The notes beneath the pieces were generated by a model that was not told the DNA's origin, ran no database searches, and saw nothing but the letters and a program-made list of their open reading frames with translations. DNA of 20,566 nucleotides, from NCBI RefSeq assembly GCF_025149945.1, contig NZ_JALXVH010000044.1, forward strand, positions 1 to 20,566, given 5' to 3'. How positions within the stretch are numbered: the first letter of the stretch is position 1; each line of letters opens with the position of its first letter. Below are positions 7,493 to 16,288 of this stretch, piece by piece. The translations under genes and the position numbers were made by a program. The DNA is from Kocuria sp. p3-SID1428 (GTDB lineage: Bacteria; Actinomycetota; Actinomycetes; Actinomycetales; Micrococcaceae).

Positions 7493-7689
7493 CCGTCGTG
7501 CCTGCCCGGTGCAGGGCGCTGAGTACAGCGGCCTTCGGAGCGCTCGGTCGGGACGGTCGGGGGAGGGCTGTCGGGGGCTAGGATGGGCGGGATCCGGACC
7601 CGGACGTCAAGGCTGACGGCACCGCGCACCGCCGGAGGGCGCCGCGCATCCGCGGCGCCGAACGCGACGACCTGTGAAACGGAGCGCCT
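7493..7689 (+). other. proS upstream region with leader hairpin
   Basis: This is the remainder of a 293-bp stretch without a gene. It holds a small hairpin CCTGC/GCAGG (7501-7515), a direct repeat CGGTCGG...CGGTCGG near 7545-7560, a weak -10-like TAGGAT (7579-7584) without a convincing -35, and a strong 9-bp hairpin GGCGCCGCG/CGCGGCGCC (7638-7659, loop CATC) about 30 bases before the proS start. The hairpin may influence proS expression. No coding region is supported here. Confidence 0.4.
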
Positions 7690-9486
7690 GTGGCACTGCG
7701 CCTCTCCTCCCTGTTCCTGCGCACCCTGCGCGAAGACCCGGTCGATGCCGAGGTCGCCAGCCATCGGCTGATGGTCCGCGCCGGGCTGATCCGCCGCGCC
7801 GCGCCGGGGATCTACACCTGGCTTCCGCTGGGGCTGAGCGTCCTGCGGAAGGTGGAGGAGATCGTTCGCGAGGAGATGGCGGGGATCGGGGCCCAGGAGG
7901 TCCACTTCCCGGCGCTGCTGCCGCGCGAGCCCTACGAGGCGACCGGCCGCTGGGAGGACTACGGCGACAACCTCTTCCGCCTCAAGGACCGCAAGGACGC
8001 GGACTACCTGCTGGCGCCCACGCACGAGGAGATGTTCACTCTCCTGGTCAAGGACCTGTACTCGTCGTATAAGGACCTGCCGGTGCGGCTGTACCAGATC
8101 CAGACCAAGTACCGCGATGAGGCCCGCCCCCGGGCCGGGCTCATCCGCTCGCGCGAGTTCATCATGAAGGACTCGTACTCCTTCGACATCGACGACGCCG
8201 GCCTGGAGGAGTCCTATCGCCTGCACCGCGAGGCCTATGTCCGGCTCTTCGACCGTCTCGGCCTGCCGGTCGTGGCCGTGGCGGCCACCTCGGGGGCCAT
8301 GGGCGGATCGCGCTCCGAGGAGTTCCTGCACCCCACCCCCATCGGCGAGGACACCTTCGTGCGCTCGCCGGGCGGCTACGCGGCCAATGTCGAGGCCGTG
8401 ACCACCGTGGTGCCGGAGTCCCGTCCGCTGGAGGGCCAGCCCCAGGCGCACGTGGAGCACACGCCGAACTCGGCCACGATCGAGACTCTCGTGCGGCGCT
8501 CTGACGAGATGCACCCCAAGGACGACCCCTGGAGCGCTGCGGAGACGCTGAAGAATGTCGTGCTCGCGGTCACCACGCCTGAGGGCGAGCGCCGCCTCGT
8601 GGTCATCGGCCTGCCCGGCGACCGCGGCGTGGACCTCAAGCGCGTCGAGGCCGGGATCGGCGCCCTGATCGGCGTCGGGGGAGAGGTCGAGGTCGAACAG
8701 GCCACGGATGCCGATCTGGCCAAGCACCCGCAGATCGTCAAGGGCTATCTGGGCCCCGGCCTGAGCCTCGAGGAGCCGCTGCTGGGCGAGGAGTCGACCA
8801 CCGGGCTGCCCTACTTCGTGGATCCCCGCGTGGTCCCGGGCTCGCGCTGGCTGACCGGTGCGAACATCGCCGATCGCCACGTCTACGACCTGGTGGCCGG
8901 ACGAGACTTCACCTGGGACGGCACGGTCGAATGCGCCGAGGTCCTGCCCGGCGACCCGGCCCCGGACGGCTCCGGGCCCCTGGAGGCCGCGCGCGGCATC
9001 GAGATGGGGCACGTGTTCCAGCTCGGGCGCAAGTACGCCGAGTCCCTGGGCCTGAAGGTCCTGGACCAGAACGGCAAGCAGGTCGTGGTGACCATGGGCT
9101 CCTACGGCTTCGGCGTGACCCGCGCGGTGGCCGCTCTCGTGGAGTCGAACCACGACGACAAGGGCATCATCTGGCCGCGGCGTCTGGCACCGGCCGACAT
9201 CCATGTGGTCCCCACGGGCAAGGGCGAGGAGGCCGCGGAGGCGGCCGAGCAGATCGTCGCCCAGCTCGAGGAGGCCGGCGTCGGCGTGCTGTTCGACGAC
9301 CGGAAGAAGGTCTCCCCGGGCGTGCGGTTCGGCGACTTCGAGCTGCTCGGAGTGCCGAGCATGCTCGTGATCGGGCGCGGTCTGGCCGACGGGCTGCTCG
9401 AGATCAAGGACCGAGCCACGGGCGAGTCCCGCGAGATCCGCCGCGAGGACGTGGTCGCGGAGGTGCTGGCCGAGATCGGCCGCTGA
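7690..9486 (+). CDS. proS: Prolyl-tRNA synthetase, bacterial type with editing domain
   Basis: Cytosolic class II aminoacyl-tRNA synthetase that charges tRNA-Pro; 598 residues, normal for the bacterial type. Motif 1 lies around [19 protein letters not shown] (about 30-50). Motif 2 is [13 protein letters not shown] with Arg142 and Glu144. An insertion (INS) editing domain that removes mischarged Ala occupies roughly 220-400; Lys288 in AETLKNVV is the candidate editing lysine by comparison with the family. [15 protein letters not shown] (about 435-449) is the class signature region, and motif 3 is [14 protein letters not shown] with Arg478. The C-terminal anticodon-binding domain runs to about 595. 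GTG 7690 has GGAG at 7681-7684, five bases upstream, and begins [15 protein letters not shown], as expected. It is convergent with the next gene across a strong terminator. Confidence 0.98.
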   Translation: MALRLSSLFLRTLREDPVDAEVASHRLMVRAGLIRRAAPGIYTWLPLGLSVLRKVEEIVREEMAGIGAQEVHFPALLPREPYEATGRWEDYGDNLFRLKDRKDADYLLAPTHEEMFTLLVKDLYSSYKDLPVRLYQIQTKYRDEARPRAGLIRSREFIMKDSYSFDIDDAGLEESYRLHREAYVRLFDRLGLPVVAVAATSGAMGGSRSEEFLHPTPIGEDTFVRSPGGYAANVEAVTTVVPESRPLEGQPQAHVEHTPNSATIETLVRRSDEMHPKDDPWSAAETLKNVVLAVTTPEGERRLVVIGLPGDRGVDLKRVEAGIGALIGVGGEVEVEQATDADLAKHPQIVKGYLGPGLSLEEPLLGEESTTGLPYFVDPRVVPGSRWLTGANIADRHVYDLVAGRDFTWDGTVECAEVLPGDPAPDGSGPLEAARGIEMGHVFQLGRKYAESLGLKVLDQNGKQVVVTMGSYGFGVTRAVAALVESNHDDKGIIWPRRLAPADIHVVPTGKGEEAAEAAEQIVAQLEEAGVGVLFDDRKKVSPGVRFGDFELLGVPSMLVIGRGLADGLLEIKDRATGESREIRREDVVAEVLAEIGR

Positions 9487-9500
9487 GTCCACCACCCATG

Positions 9501-9534
9501 ACAGGGGCCCGAGCCGACCGGCTTGGGCCCCTGT
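9501..9534. terminator. Bidirectional terminator between proS and the minus-strand gene
   Basis: A 15-bp stem, ACAGGGGCCCGAGCC (9501-9515) with GGCTTGGGCCCCTGT (9520-9534), has one G-T wobble and a GACC tetraloop. It sits between the convergent stops at 9486 and 9555, so it can serve both strands. Confidence 0.85.
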
Positions 9535-9554
9535 TCGATCCGCTGCGCTGCGGT

Positions 9555-10520
9555 TCAGTCCTCGAGGCCCGGAAGCGCCCCCACGGGCTGATCGTCCTGC
9601 GCACGGGCGATCGCCAGGCTCATGAGCACCGCGGTCCCGGGATCCGGCGAGAGGGAGTCGATCTCCTGGGCCTCGGGGTCGGCCGCCGCCGCGATCTGGG
9701 CCAGCGCGGTGTCTTGGAGCTGGTCCGTCAGCCGGTCGCGGGCGGCGTCCGGGTCTTCGCGGAATCCCTCGGGCATCCCGGGCGAGCCGTCGATCACGGA
9801 GGGGTGGCTCTGCTCGAGGCTCGACATCCAGGCGCTGTCCTGCAGCGGCAGCAGGGCCTCGGCCCAGGCTGCTGAGCTGGGCGCCTGCTGCGGGGGCAGG
9901 TGCGACCAGGTCTGGGCTGCGTGACGAGCCTGTCCGAGCTGGCGAGCCAGGGCGAGCTCGGGATGCGCCGACTCGCCCATGGCGGCCGGGTCCTCCTGGC
10001 CGTCCTGCGCCGCGGGCAGGGCATCTTCGCCGGTCAGCTCCGGGACGGCGCGGTCGACCGTCTGCGCCTCGGCGCCGAGCTCCAGGGCCGTGGCGGCGCG
10101 ATGGGCGGCGATCGAGCTGAGGACTGCCTGCTGCTCGGGATCCGCGCTCGGGCCGTGGACGATCATCCGCGCGTCGGCCAGGAAGGCGCCGGGCAGCCCG
10201 GGGAGGTAGTCCTCCTGGCTCACGCCCACCGGCATCCCTTTGTCCTGGGCGGCCTCGAGGACACGCTCCGACGGTCGGCCGAGGGCCTCGAGCTGCGCAT
10301 CGAGCTCCTCGCGCAGCTCGTCGCGCTGCGGCTGCGGCAGCTCGTCGAGCAGATCGCCGGCGCGCAGCTGCTCGGTCTGCTGGTAGACCTGGGCCACCGC
10401 GATCTGCTGCTCGCTCACGGGTCGACCCGGACCCAGGCGCCAGATCAGCACCGCCAGCAGGATCACGGCCAGCACGACCGCGACGATCACGGCGGCTCGG
10501 CCGCGGGAGGTGAGCTTCAT
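9555..10520 (-). CDS. Membrane-anchored hypothetical protein, Ala/Gln/Glu-rich
   Basis: Predicted 321-residue protein with a basic N-terminus, one transmembrane helix (about residues 9-27) and a large outer or periplasm-like domain that looks mainly helical and rich in Ala, Gln, Leu and Glu. There is no lipobox. Cysteine is absent from the mature part, unlike the nearby lipoproteins. A helical stretch around AAHRAATALELGAEAQTVDRAV and another around LARQLGQARHAAQTW recall four-helix or ferritin-like proteins. The position, opposite strand between proS and rimP, is where actinobacteria often encode DUF4439-type proteins; this link is context only. ATG 10520 has GAGGAG nine bases upstream on the minus strand. 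The same open frame continues far upstream antisense to rimP and nusA, but that part is not coding. Confidence 0.75.
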   Translation of the reverse strand: MKLTSRGRAAVIVAVVLAVILLAVLIWRLGPGRPVSEQQIAVAQVYQQTEQLRAGDLLDELPQPQRDELREELDAQLEALGRPSERVLEAAQDKGMPVGVSQEDYLPGLPGAFLADARMIVHGPSADPEQQAVLSSIAAHRAATALELGAEAQTVDRAVPELTGEDALPAAQDGQEDPAAMGESAHPELALARQLGQARHAAQTWSHLPPQQAPSSAAWAEALLPLQDSAWMSSLEQSHPSVIDGSPGMPEGFREDPDAARDRLTDQLQDTALAQIAAAADPEAQEIDSLSPDPGTAVLMSLAIARAQDDQPVGALPGLED

Positions 10521-10781
10521 GCGGGGCTGCTCCTCGGTGCTGCGGCGGGTGCGTCCCCGCTCGGGATGCTGTGCGCCCATGGTAGGTCGCCGCAGGACGG
10601 CAAGCCGGTCAGCGGGGAGCCGCCACCAGACGTCGGGGTGCTCGGCCCGGCTGTCGCAGCCGACCGCTACGCTCGTGCGGACAGGCACCCTCGGCGGATC
10701 GGCTCCCGGCCCGCCCCGAGGGCACGGGCGGAACCGGTTCCCGCCGGGCCGCGCAGAAACGCATCGACGCAGGAGGACAAC

Positions 10782-11303
10782 GTGAGCGAGCAGACCCCGC
10801 AGGACCCGCTGGCCGCACGGCTGCAGGAGCTGCTGAGCCCCGTCGTCGAGGCTGAGGGGCTGTTCCTGGAAGAGGTCGAGGTGACGGGCTCGGGCGCCCA
10901 GCGGATCGTGCAGGTGCTGGTCGATCTGCCGGAGGATCGCACTGACGGCGTGGACATGGAGGACATCGCCCGCGCCGCCCAGGCAGTCTCGGACGAGCTC
11001 GATCGCACCGACCCGGTCGACGGCCCCGCCTACGAGCTCGAGGTCTCCTCGCCCGGAGCCGCCCGGCCCCTGGAGCGCCCGCGGCACTGGCGGCGCTCGA
11101 TCGGCCGACTGGTGGATGTCCAGCCGGTGGATCGCACCACCCACGGGCGCAGCTTCGAGGCCCGCGTGCTGGAGGTCCAAGACGAGCAGGTCACCCTCCA
11201 GCGCAGCACCCAGGTCAAGAAGGGCATGCCGATCAAGCTGCTGGACCCGGAGACCTGGGACCTGTCGCAGATCAAGCAGGCGCGGGTCCGCGTCGAGGAC
11301 TGA
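10782..11303 (+). CDS. rimP: Ribosome maturation factor RimP
   Basis: Cytosolic 30S-subunit maturation factor that acts in assembly of the S12/S5 region; 173 residues. The N-terminal alpha/beta domain (about 1-95) contains LFLEEVEVTGSGAQRIVQVLVD, then DMEDIARAAQAVSDELD and YELEVSSPGAARPLERPRHWRRSIGR, the most conserved RimP segment. The C-terminal SH3-like domain (about 95-173) ends QIKQARVRVED. GTG 10782 is supported by AGGAGG at 10771-10776, five bases upstream; a longer in-frame reading to 9900 lacks family similarity. It is divergent from the preceding minus-strand gene and heads the rimP-nusA-ylxR-infB cluster, the conserved bacterial arrangement. Confidence 0.95.
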   Translation: MSEQTPQDPLAARLQELLSPVVEAEGLFLEEVEVTGSGAQRIVQVLVDLPEDRTDGVDMEDIARAAQAVSDELDRTDPVDGPAYELEVSSPGAARPLERPRHWRRSIGRLVDVQPVDRTTHGRSFEARVLEVQDEQVTLQRSTQVKKGMPIKLLDPETWDLSQIKQARVRVED

Positions 11304-11304
11304 A

Positions 11305-11455
11305 GCCCCTCGCTGCGCCGGGGCCTCCGTGAGCGCACCGGTGTAGACTGCCTGGCTGACACCGGCGGCGCCGGAGGCCCCGAGCACCCTTCGCAGGCAC
11401 CCGCGCACCGTCGTCATAGACCCGCGAACAGCGTTCCGTCCCACCGGACGGTGCG
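11305..11455 (+). promoter_or_regulatory. Structured rimP-nusA intergenic leader
   Basis: Several overlapping helices are visible. GCCCC (11305-11309) can pair with GGGGC (11320-11324). GGGGCCTCCG (11320-11329) pairs perfectly with CGGAGGCCCC (11372-11381), enclosing a nested CCGGTG/CACCGG (11338-11343 with 11360-11365). CGCACCGTC (11404-11412) pairs with GACGGTGCG (11447-11455), in competition with the local hairpin CCGTCC/GGACGG (11436-11451). A -10-like TAGACT is at 11344-11349. The arrangement suggests attenuation or a processing region; no known riboswitch class is recognised. Confidence 0.4.
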
Positions 11456-11522
11456 CTGTCGTCGCACTCGGGGTCCGCGCGCCGCGCAGGCCCCGATCGG
11501 CTCGATCCGGAAAGGCCCCTCG

Positions 11523-12509
11523 ATGGACATCGATATGAGCGCTCTGCGCATGCTGGAGCGCGAGAGCGACATCCCGCTGGATCTGCTGATCCCCACCATC
11601 GAGCAGGCGCTCGTGCTCGCCTACCAGCGCTCGCCCGGCGCGCTCAAGGACGCCCGCGCGGAGCTGGACACCAAGACCGGTCGCGTGACGATCTGGGCCG
11701 CCGAGGTCGACGAGGACGGCACCCGGATCGGGGAGTTCGACGACACCCCCTCCGGCTTCGGGCGCATCGCCGCCTCGACGGCGCGCAGCGTCATCGTGCA
11801 GAAGCTGCGCGACGTCGAGGACGACACCGTGCTGGGCCACTTCAAGGGCCGCGAGGGAGAGGTCGTCTCCGGGCAGATCCAGCAGGGGCGCAATCCGCAG
11901 ATGATCCAGATCGACCTGGGCACCGTGGAGGGCGTCCTGCCCCCGCACGAGCAGGTCCCCGGCGAGAAGTACACCCACGGCAGCCGCATCCGGGCCTACG
12001 TCGTGGAGGCCAAGCGGGGGCCCAAGGGCCCGTCGATCACCCTGTCGCGCTCCCACCCGGACCTGGTGCGCCGTCTCTTCGAGTTCGAGGTCCCGGAGAT
12101 CGCCCAGGGCGAGGTCGAGATCATGGCCATCGCCCGCGAGGCCGGGCACCGCACCAAGATCGCGGTCGTGGCCAACACGCAGGGGATCAACGCCAAGGGC
12201 TCGTGCATCGGCGAGATGGGCACCCGCGTGCGCGCCGTGATGAACGAGCTCGGCGGCGAGAACATCGACATCGTCGACTGGTCGGGCGACCCCGCCCGCT
12301 TCATCGCCGCCGCACTGTCGCCGGCCAGCGTGGTGCGCGTGGATGTGCTCGACGAGCGCGGCCGCTCGGCTCGCGCGGTGGTCCCGGACAGCAAGCTGTC
12401 GCTGGCCATCGGCAAGGAGGGCCAGAACGCCCGCCTGGCCGCCAAGCTGACCGGCTGGCGGATCGACATCCTCTCGGAGTCGGACGACCGCCAGCGCCGC
12501 GGCGCCTGA
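11523..12509 (+). CDS. nusA: Transcription termination/antitermination factor NusA
   Basis: RNA polymerase-associated factor controlling pausing, termination and antitermination; 328 residues, the short actinobacterial form without the C-terminal acidic repeats of E. coli. An N-terminal polymerase-binding domain (about 1-110) is followed by an S1 domain (about 113-180, [20 protein letters not shown]). KH1 (about 190-245) has [19 protein letters not shown], and KH2 (about 245-328) has [20 protein letters not shown], with the G-x-x-G loops visible. ATG 11523 has GGAAAGG at 11509-11515, seven bases upstream. A structured leader precedes it and a hairpin follows, so nusA could be expressed partly apart from rimP and ylxR. 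Confidence 0.97.
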   Translation: MDIDMSALRMLERESDIPLDLLIPTIEQALVLAYQRSPGALKDARAELDTKTGRVTIWAAEVDEDGTRIGEFDDTPSGFGRIAASTARSVIVQKLRDVEDDTVLGHFKGREGEVVSGQIQQGRNPQMIQIDLGTVEGVLPPHEQVPGEKYTHGSRIRAYVVEAKRGPKGPSITLSRSHPDLVRRLFEFEVPEIAQGEVEIMAIAREAGHRTKIAVVANTQGINAKGSCIGEMGTRVRAVMNELGGENIDIVDWSGDPARFIAAALSPASVVRVDVLDERGRSARAVVPDSKLSLAIGKEGQNARLAAKLTGWRIDILSESDDRQRRGA

Positions 12510-12517
12510 GCGGCGCA

Positions 12518-12563
12518 GGCCCCTTTGCTGCGGTGGCCGCGACGGCGCCGCAGCGCAGGGGCC
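12518..12563 (+). terminator. Hairpin terminator after nusA
   Basis: GGCCCCT (12518-12524) pairs with AGGGGCC (12557-12563) and GCTGCGG (12527-12533) pairs with CCGCAGC (12548-12554). A two-base internal mismatch separates them, and a short inner GCC/GGC pairing caps the structure. No T-tract. Partial readthrough into ylxR is plausible, since the gene order is conserved. Confidence 0.65.
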
Positions 12564-12594
12564 CGGTCCTGCGCTCATCCGGTCCGATGGCCCC

Positions 12595-12623
12595 TTCCGG
12601 GGGCGGCTGTGCGCGGCGATACT
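12595..12623 (+). promoter_or_regulatory. Weak candidate promoter upstream of ylxR
   Basis: TTCCGG (12595-12600) and GCGATACT (12616-12623) resemble the promoter-like blocks before the lipoprotein genes (TTCCGG and GCGATAGT), but the spacing is two bases shorter. It lies just after the nusA hairpin, where a ylxR-infB promoter would be useful. Weak evidence only. Confidence 0.25.
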
Positions 12624-12681
12624 GCGCCCGCGCTGCAGGAGGAGTAGGATGGCCGCCGGTCCAGCCGCAGTCGTGCCCGCC

Positions 12682-12720
12682 TCCGGCAGGAGGGCTCCGG
12701 CACTCGCGGATCCGGCAGGA
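12682..12720 (+). repeat. Direct repeat TCCGGCAGGA before ylxR
   Basis: The 10-bp TCCGGCAGGA occurs at 12682-12691 and 12711-12720. The second copy supplies the AGGA of the ylxR ribosome binding site; the first has no obvious start codon after it. Confidence 0.4.
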
Positions 12721-12725
12721 AAGAG

Positions 12726-13061
12726 GTGCGTGCACACGTGGGACATGTTCCGCAGCGCACCTGCATCGGCTGCCGCGAGGTCGTCGGCCAGGACCGGCTC
12801 GTGCGTCTGAGCCTCGTCGCAGGAGACCAGGAATCCGTCGTGGTGCCTGATCCCGCGCGTCGGCTCGGTGGACGCGGAGCTTGGCTGCACCCTTCCCGCG
12901 ACTGCGCGGACAGGGCCCTTCGTCGGAGAGCCTTCAACCGGGCGTTTCGACGATCCGTTCCGATCCAGGACGAGGAGCTGCTGATCCAGCAGATCCTCCA
13001 TGCCGATCGGCACGGCAGCACCAGCACGACCGTCGCAGTCCGCACTGCGGCCGGAAGATGA
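12726..13061 (+). CDS. ylxR: YlxR family (DUF448) RNA-binding protein
   Basis: Small basic protein of 111 residues, conserved between nusA and infB in many bacteria and thought to bind nucleic acid (YlxR/RnpM-like). The signature PQRTCIGCREV is near the N-terminus (Cys at residues 13 and 16). It is followed by the characteristic GRGAWLHPSRDCADRALRR segment and a basic helix RAFNRAFRR. GTG 12726 has AGGA at 12717-12720, five bases upstream; GTG 12738 is a possible alternative. The gene lies downstream of the nusA hairpin and 215 bp before infB. Confidence 0.92.
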   Translation: MRAHVGHVPQRTCIGCREVVGQDRLVRLSLVAGDQESVVVPDPARRLGGRGAWLHPSRDCADRALRRRAFNRAFRRSVPIQDEELLIQQILHADRHGSTSTTVAVRTAAGR

Positions 13062-13137
13062 CCTCGTCCCGCACGGCATGGGATCGAAGACACAGGATGC
13101 ACTTGATGGGGAAGCGAGCGAGAAGCTGATGGACATC

Positions 13138-13226
13138 CGATGAGTGCCGAACGATGAGTGCCTCAGCGCACTCGGCAGTGGATGCCCTCCTGCGGTCCGA
13201 CCGTCTCGGAGGGTCTCCGACAGACC
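13138..13226 (+). promoter_or_regulatory. infB upstream region with direct repeats and hairpins
   Basis: CGATGAGTGCC occurs at 13138-13148 and 13152-13162, a 14-bp period. The second copy forms a hairpin GAGTGC/GCACTC (13156-13173), and the first offers an alternative TGCCGA/TCGGCA pairing (13145-13177). A further hairpin GGTCT/AGACC lies at 13212-13226. The 215-bp gap holds no convincing gene; these elements may regulate infB. Speculative. Confidence 0.3.
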
Positions 13227-13276
13227 GTTAGTCGGTCCGCCTCCTGTCACGGGCGCGGGCCGAGACAGGAGAGATA

Positions 13277-16201
13277 GTGGCTAAGCAGAGAGTTCACGAG
13301 CTCGCGAAGGAGCTCGGGATGACGTCCAAGGAGGCGATCTCGACCCTGCAGGAGCTGGGCGAGTTCGTCCGGGGCGCGTCCTCGACCGTGGAGCCCCCGG
13401 TCGCCAAGAAGCTGAAGGATTCGCCGCAGGCCAAGGCCGCGCTGGCGAAGAAGGACGAGAAGGACAGCTCGGGCAAGTCCGAGACTTCCAAGCCCGAGGC
13501 CAAGTCCTCCTCGACCGGCGCCAAGCCCGGCGCCTCGTCCGCACCCAAGCCCGGCGCCTCGTCGGCGCCCAAGCCCGGCCAGGCCGGACCCACGCCCGCG
13601 ACCGCAGGCCGCACGCAGCAGCCCGCCGAGCAGGCTCCCGCCGCTGCCTCCGAGTCGGCTGCGAGCGAGCCAGCTGCCGCGCAGGGGGAGCAGCCCGCGG
13701 CCGACAAGCCCGCCTCCGAGAAGCCCTCGGCCGAGCAGGCTCCCTCGGCGCAGACCCCGAGCCGCCCGGCGCCCAAGCCTGGCGGCGCGGCACCCAAGCC
13801 CGGCGGCCCTCGCCCGGGCAACAACCCGTTCACCTCCAAGCAGGCCGGCGGGGCGCAGCGCCCTGCCCGCTCGCAGGGCGGCCCGCGTCCGGGCAACAAC
13901 CCGTTCGCCGCCCAGCAGGGAATGGGCACGCAGCGCCCCGGTCAGGGCGGTCAGGGCGGTCCCCGTCCGGGTGCTGCGCGTCGGGGCCAGGGCGGTCAGG
14001 GCGGTCCGCGCCCCGGCGCTCCCCGTCCCGGTGCCCCGCGTCCCGGCCAGGGCGCCGGCGCAGGCGGCCCGCGTCCGGGCGGCCCGCGCCCCAGCCCGAA
14101 CATGATGCCGGGCCACACCAGCAACGTGGCTCCGGTCGGCACACGTCCGGCCCGCGGCGGTGGCGCCGGCGGCGGCGGTCGTCGCGGCGGCCCCGGCGGC
14201 GGCCCCGGTGCTCCGGGCGGCGGCTTCCGCCCGGGCGGCGGCCCCGGTCGCGGCGGTCGCGGCGCCACTCAGGGCGCCTTCGGCCGCGGCGGTCCCTCGC
14301 GCAAGGGGCGCAAGTCGAAGCGCGCCAAGCGCCAGGAGCTGGAGCAGATGAATGCTCCGAAGGTCGGCGGCGTCTCGGTGCCGCACGGCGATGGCAGCAC
14401 CGAGGTGCGTCTGCGCCGCGGCGCCTCGCTGATGGACTTCGCGGAGAAGATCGACGCGAACCCGGCCTCGCTGGTCACCGTGCTCATCCACCTCGGTGAG
14501 ATGGCCACGCAGACGCAGTCGCTGGACGAGGACACCTTCGAGGCGCTGGGCGCCGAGCTGGGCTACGTCATCAAGATCGTCTCCCCGGAGGACGAGGAGC
14601 GCGAGCTCTTCGAGTCCTTCGATATCGACCTCGAAGCCGAGCAGGCCGCCGAGGGCGAGGAGCAGCTGGAGAAGCGTCCTCCCGTCGTGACCGTCATGGG
14701 CCACGTCGACCACGGCAAGACCCGCCTGCTGGATGCCATCCGCAACACCCGCGTGATCGAGGGCGAGGCCGGCGGCATCACCCAGCACATCGGCGCGTAC
14801 CAGGTCTCGCAGGAGGTCGACGGCGAGGACCGTGCCCTGACCTTCATCGACACCCCGGGCCACGAGGCGTTCACCGCCATGCGTGCCCGCGGTGCGCAGG
14901 TCACGGACATCGCGCTGCTCGTGGTCGCCGCCGACGACGGCGTCATGCCGCAGACGGTCGAGGCCCTGAACCACGCCCAGGCGGCGGAGGTGCCGATCGT
15001 GGTCGCGGTCAACAAGATCGACAAGCCCGAGGCGAACCCGGAGAAGATCCGCGGTCAGCTGGCCGAGTACGGCCTGGTGCCTGAGGAGTACGGCGGCGAC
15101 ACCATGTTCGTCGACGTCTCCGCCCGTCAGTCCCAGAACATCGACGAGCTGCTCGAGTCGATCGTGCTCACGGCAGACGGCGCCCTGGAGCTGCAGGCGA
15201 ACCCGGACAAGGCCGCTCGCGGCGTGGCCATCGAGGCCAACCTGGACAAGGGCCGCGGCGCGGTCTGCACCGTCCTGGTCCAGTCGGGCACCCTGCGCGT
15301 GGGCGATTCGATCGTCGCCGGCGGGGCCCACGGCCGCGTGCGTGCGATGTTCGACGAGACCGGCACCGCGGTCGAGGAGGCAGGTCCCTCCCGCCCGGTG
15401 CAGGTGCTCGGCCTGTCCTCCGTGCCGCGGGCCGGCGACACCTTCATCGCGACCGAGGAGGAGCGCACCGCTCGCCAGATCGCGGAGAAGCGCCAGGCCG
15501 CCGACCGCAACGCCCTGCTGGCCAAGCGCCGCAAGCGCGTCACGCTCGAGTCCTTCGACCAGGTCGTGGCCGAGGGCAAGATCGACACGCTCAACCTCAT
15601 CATCAAGGGCGATGTCTCCGGTGCCGTCGAGGCGCTCGAGGACTCGCTGCTGAAGATCGAGGTGGCTCCGGACGAGGTCCAGCTGCGCGTCATCCACCGC
15701 GGTGTGGGTGCGATCACGCAGAACGACGTCAACCTGGCCACGGTCGACAACGCCGTGATCATCGGCTTCAACGTCCGACCGGCCGAGCGCGTCACCGAGC
15801 TCGCCGACCGCGAGGGCGTCGAGATGAAGTTCTACTCGGTGATCTACAACGCCATCGACGACGTCGAGGCGGCCCTGAAGGGCATGCTCAAGCCGGAGTA
15901 CGAGGAGGTGGAGCTCGGCAAGGCCGAGGTCCGCGAGGTGTTCAAGTCCTCCAAGTGGGGCTCGATCGCCGGCTCCTACGTGACCGAGGGACTCATCCGC
16001 CGCAACGCCAAGGCCCGCCTGGTCCGCGACGGCAACGTCGTCAAGGAGGGGCTGACCATCGAGTCGCTGCGCCGCTTCAAGGACGACGCGACCGAGGTCC
16101 GCGACGGCTACGAGTGCGGCATCGGCCTGGGGTCGTTCAACGACATCAAGGAAGGCGACATCATCGAGACGTGGGAGATGAAGGAGAAGCCCCGCGCCTG
16201 A
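13277..16201 (+). CDS. infB: Translation initiation factor IF-2
   Basis: GTPase that delivers initiator fMet-tRNA to the 30S subunit and promotes subunit joining; 974 residues. The IF2 N-terminal domain (about 1-50, [19 protein letters not shown]) is followed by a long Pro/Gly/Ala/Arg-rich unstructured linker (about 50-355) typical of actinobacteria. A second IF2_N-type module lies at about 370-450. The G domain has G1 GHVDHGKT at 475-482, G3 DTPGH from 525, G4 NKID from 579 and G5 SAR near 618. Domains II, III and IV (C2) complete the factor and end [18 protein letters not shown] 13277 is supported by AGGAG at 13267-13271, five bases upstream. An exceptionally long hairpin follows the stop. 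Confidence 0.98.
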   Translation: MAKQRVHELAKELGMTSKEAISTLQELGEFVRGASSTVEPPVAKKLKDSPQAKAALAKKDEKDSSGKSETSKPEAKSSSTGAKPGASSAPKPGASSAPKPGQAGPTPATAGRTQQPAEQAPAAASESAASEPAAAQGEQPAADKPASEKPSAEQAPSAQTPSRPAPKPGGAAPKPGGPRPGNNPFTSKQAGGAQRPARSQGGPRPGNNPFAAQQGMGTQRPGQGGQGGPRPGAARRGQGGQGGPRPGAPRPGAPRPGQGAGAGGPRPGGPRPSPNMMPGHTSNVAPVGTRPARGGGAGGGGRRGGPGGGPGAPGGGFRPGGGPGRGGRGATQGAFGRGGPSRKGRKSKRAKRQELEQMNAPKVGGVSVPHGDGSTEVRLRRGASLMDFAEKIDANPASLVTVLIHLGEMATQTQSLDEDTFEALGAELGYVIKIVSPEDEERELFESFDIDLEAEQAAEGEEQLEKRPPVVTVMGHVDHGKTRLLDAIRNTRVIEGEAGGITQHIGAYQVSQEVDGEDRALTFIDTPGHEAFTAMRARGAQVTDIALLVVAADDGVMPQTVEALNHAQAAEVPIVVAVNKIDKPEANPEKIRGQLAEYGLVPEEYGGDTMFVDVSARQSQNIDELLESIVLTADGALELQANPDKAARGVAIEANLDKGRGAVCTVLVQSGTLRVGDSIVAGGAHGRVRAMFDETGTAVEEAGPSRPVQVLGLSSVPRAGDTFIATEEERTARQIAEKRQAADRNALLAKRRKRVTLESFDQVVAEGKIDTLNLIIKGDVSGAVEALEDSLLKIEVAPDEVQLRVIHRGVGAITQNDVNLATVDNAVIIGFNVRPAERVTELADREGVEMKFYSVIYNAIDDVEAALKGMLKPEYEEVELGKAEVREVFKSSKWGSIAGSYVTEGLIRRNAKARLVRDGNVVKEGLTIESLRRFKDDATEVRDGYECGIGLGSFNDIKEGDIIETWEMKEKPRA
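13802..13906 (+). repeat. In-frame repeat [10 protein letters not shown] in the IF-2 linker
   Basis: The decapeptide [10 protein letters not shown] occurs at IF-2 residues 176-185 and 201-210, encoded by near-identical DNA. Shorter PRPG and APKPG units surround it on both sides. This is a low-complexity linker repeat, not a mobile element. Confidence 0.55.
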
Positions 16202-16216
16202 TCGTCGTCGCTCCGC

Positions 16217-16288
16217 CGCGGCCCGCACCGCGGGTCCGTGCCGCAGCCGCCTCTGGGCGGACGGCGCGGACCCGCGGTGCGGGCCGCG
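16217..16288 (+). terminator. Exceptionally long hairpin between infB and rbfA
   Basis: The 27-base arms 16217-16243 and 16262-16288 are complementary throughout, with a single G-T wobble. Inside, CCGCC/GGCGG (16247-16251 with 16256-16260) adds five more pairs around a TCTG tetraloop. Each arm can also fold on itself: CCCGC/GCGGG at 16222-16234, with the matching structure in the other arm. It probably terminates or processes the infB transcript. There is no T-tract. Confidence 0.65.

Noticed and set aside
7606..7630. Possible T-box in the proS leader (CGGCACCGCG)
   Set aside because: It matches only part of the T-box consensus, with the invariant-region U replaced. No specifier stem or antiterminator pairing was found, and T-boxes for proS are not expected in this group.
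7285..9495. 736-codon minus-strand open frame opposite proS
   Set aside because: proS on the plus strand is unmistakable; the antisense product is a His/Asp/Arg/Leu-rich shadow.
9555..13250. Very long minus-strand open frame antisense to rimP, nusA and ylxR
   Set aside because: Only the last 321 codons (start at 10520, with ribosome binding site and membrane helix) look like a protein. The rest is antisense to well-recognised genes, a common effect of high third-position GC.
13143..13284. 46-codon open frame between ylxR and infB starting with GTG
   Set aside because: It has no ribosome binding site, overlaps the infB start and has no recognisable sequence; more likely untranslated leader.
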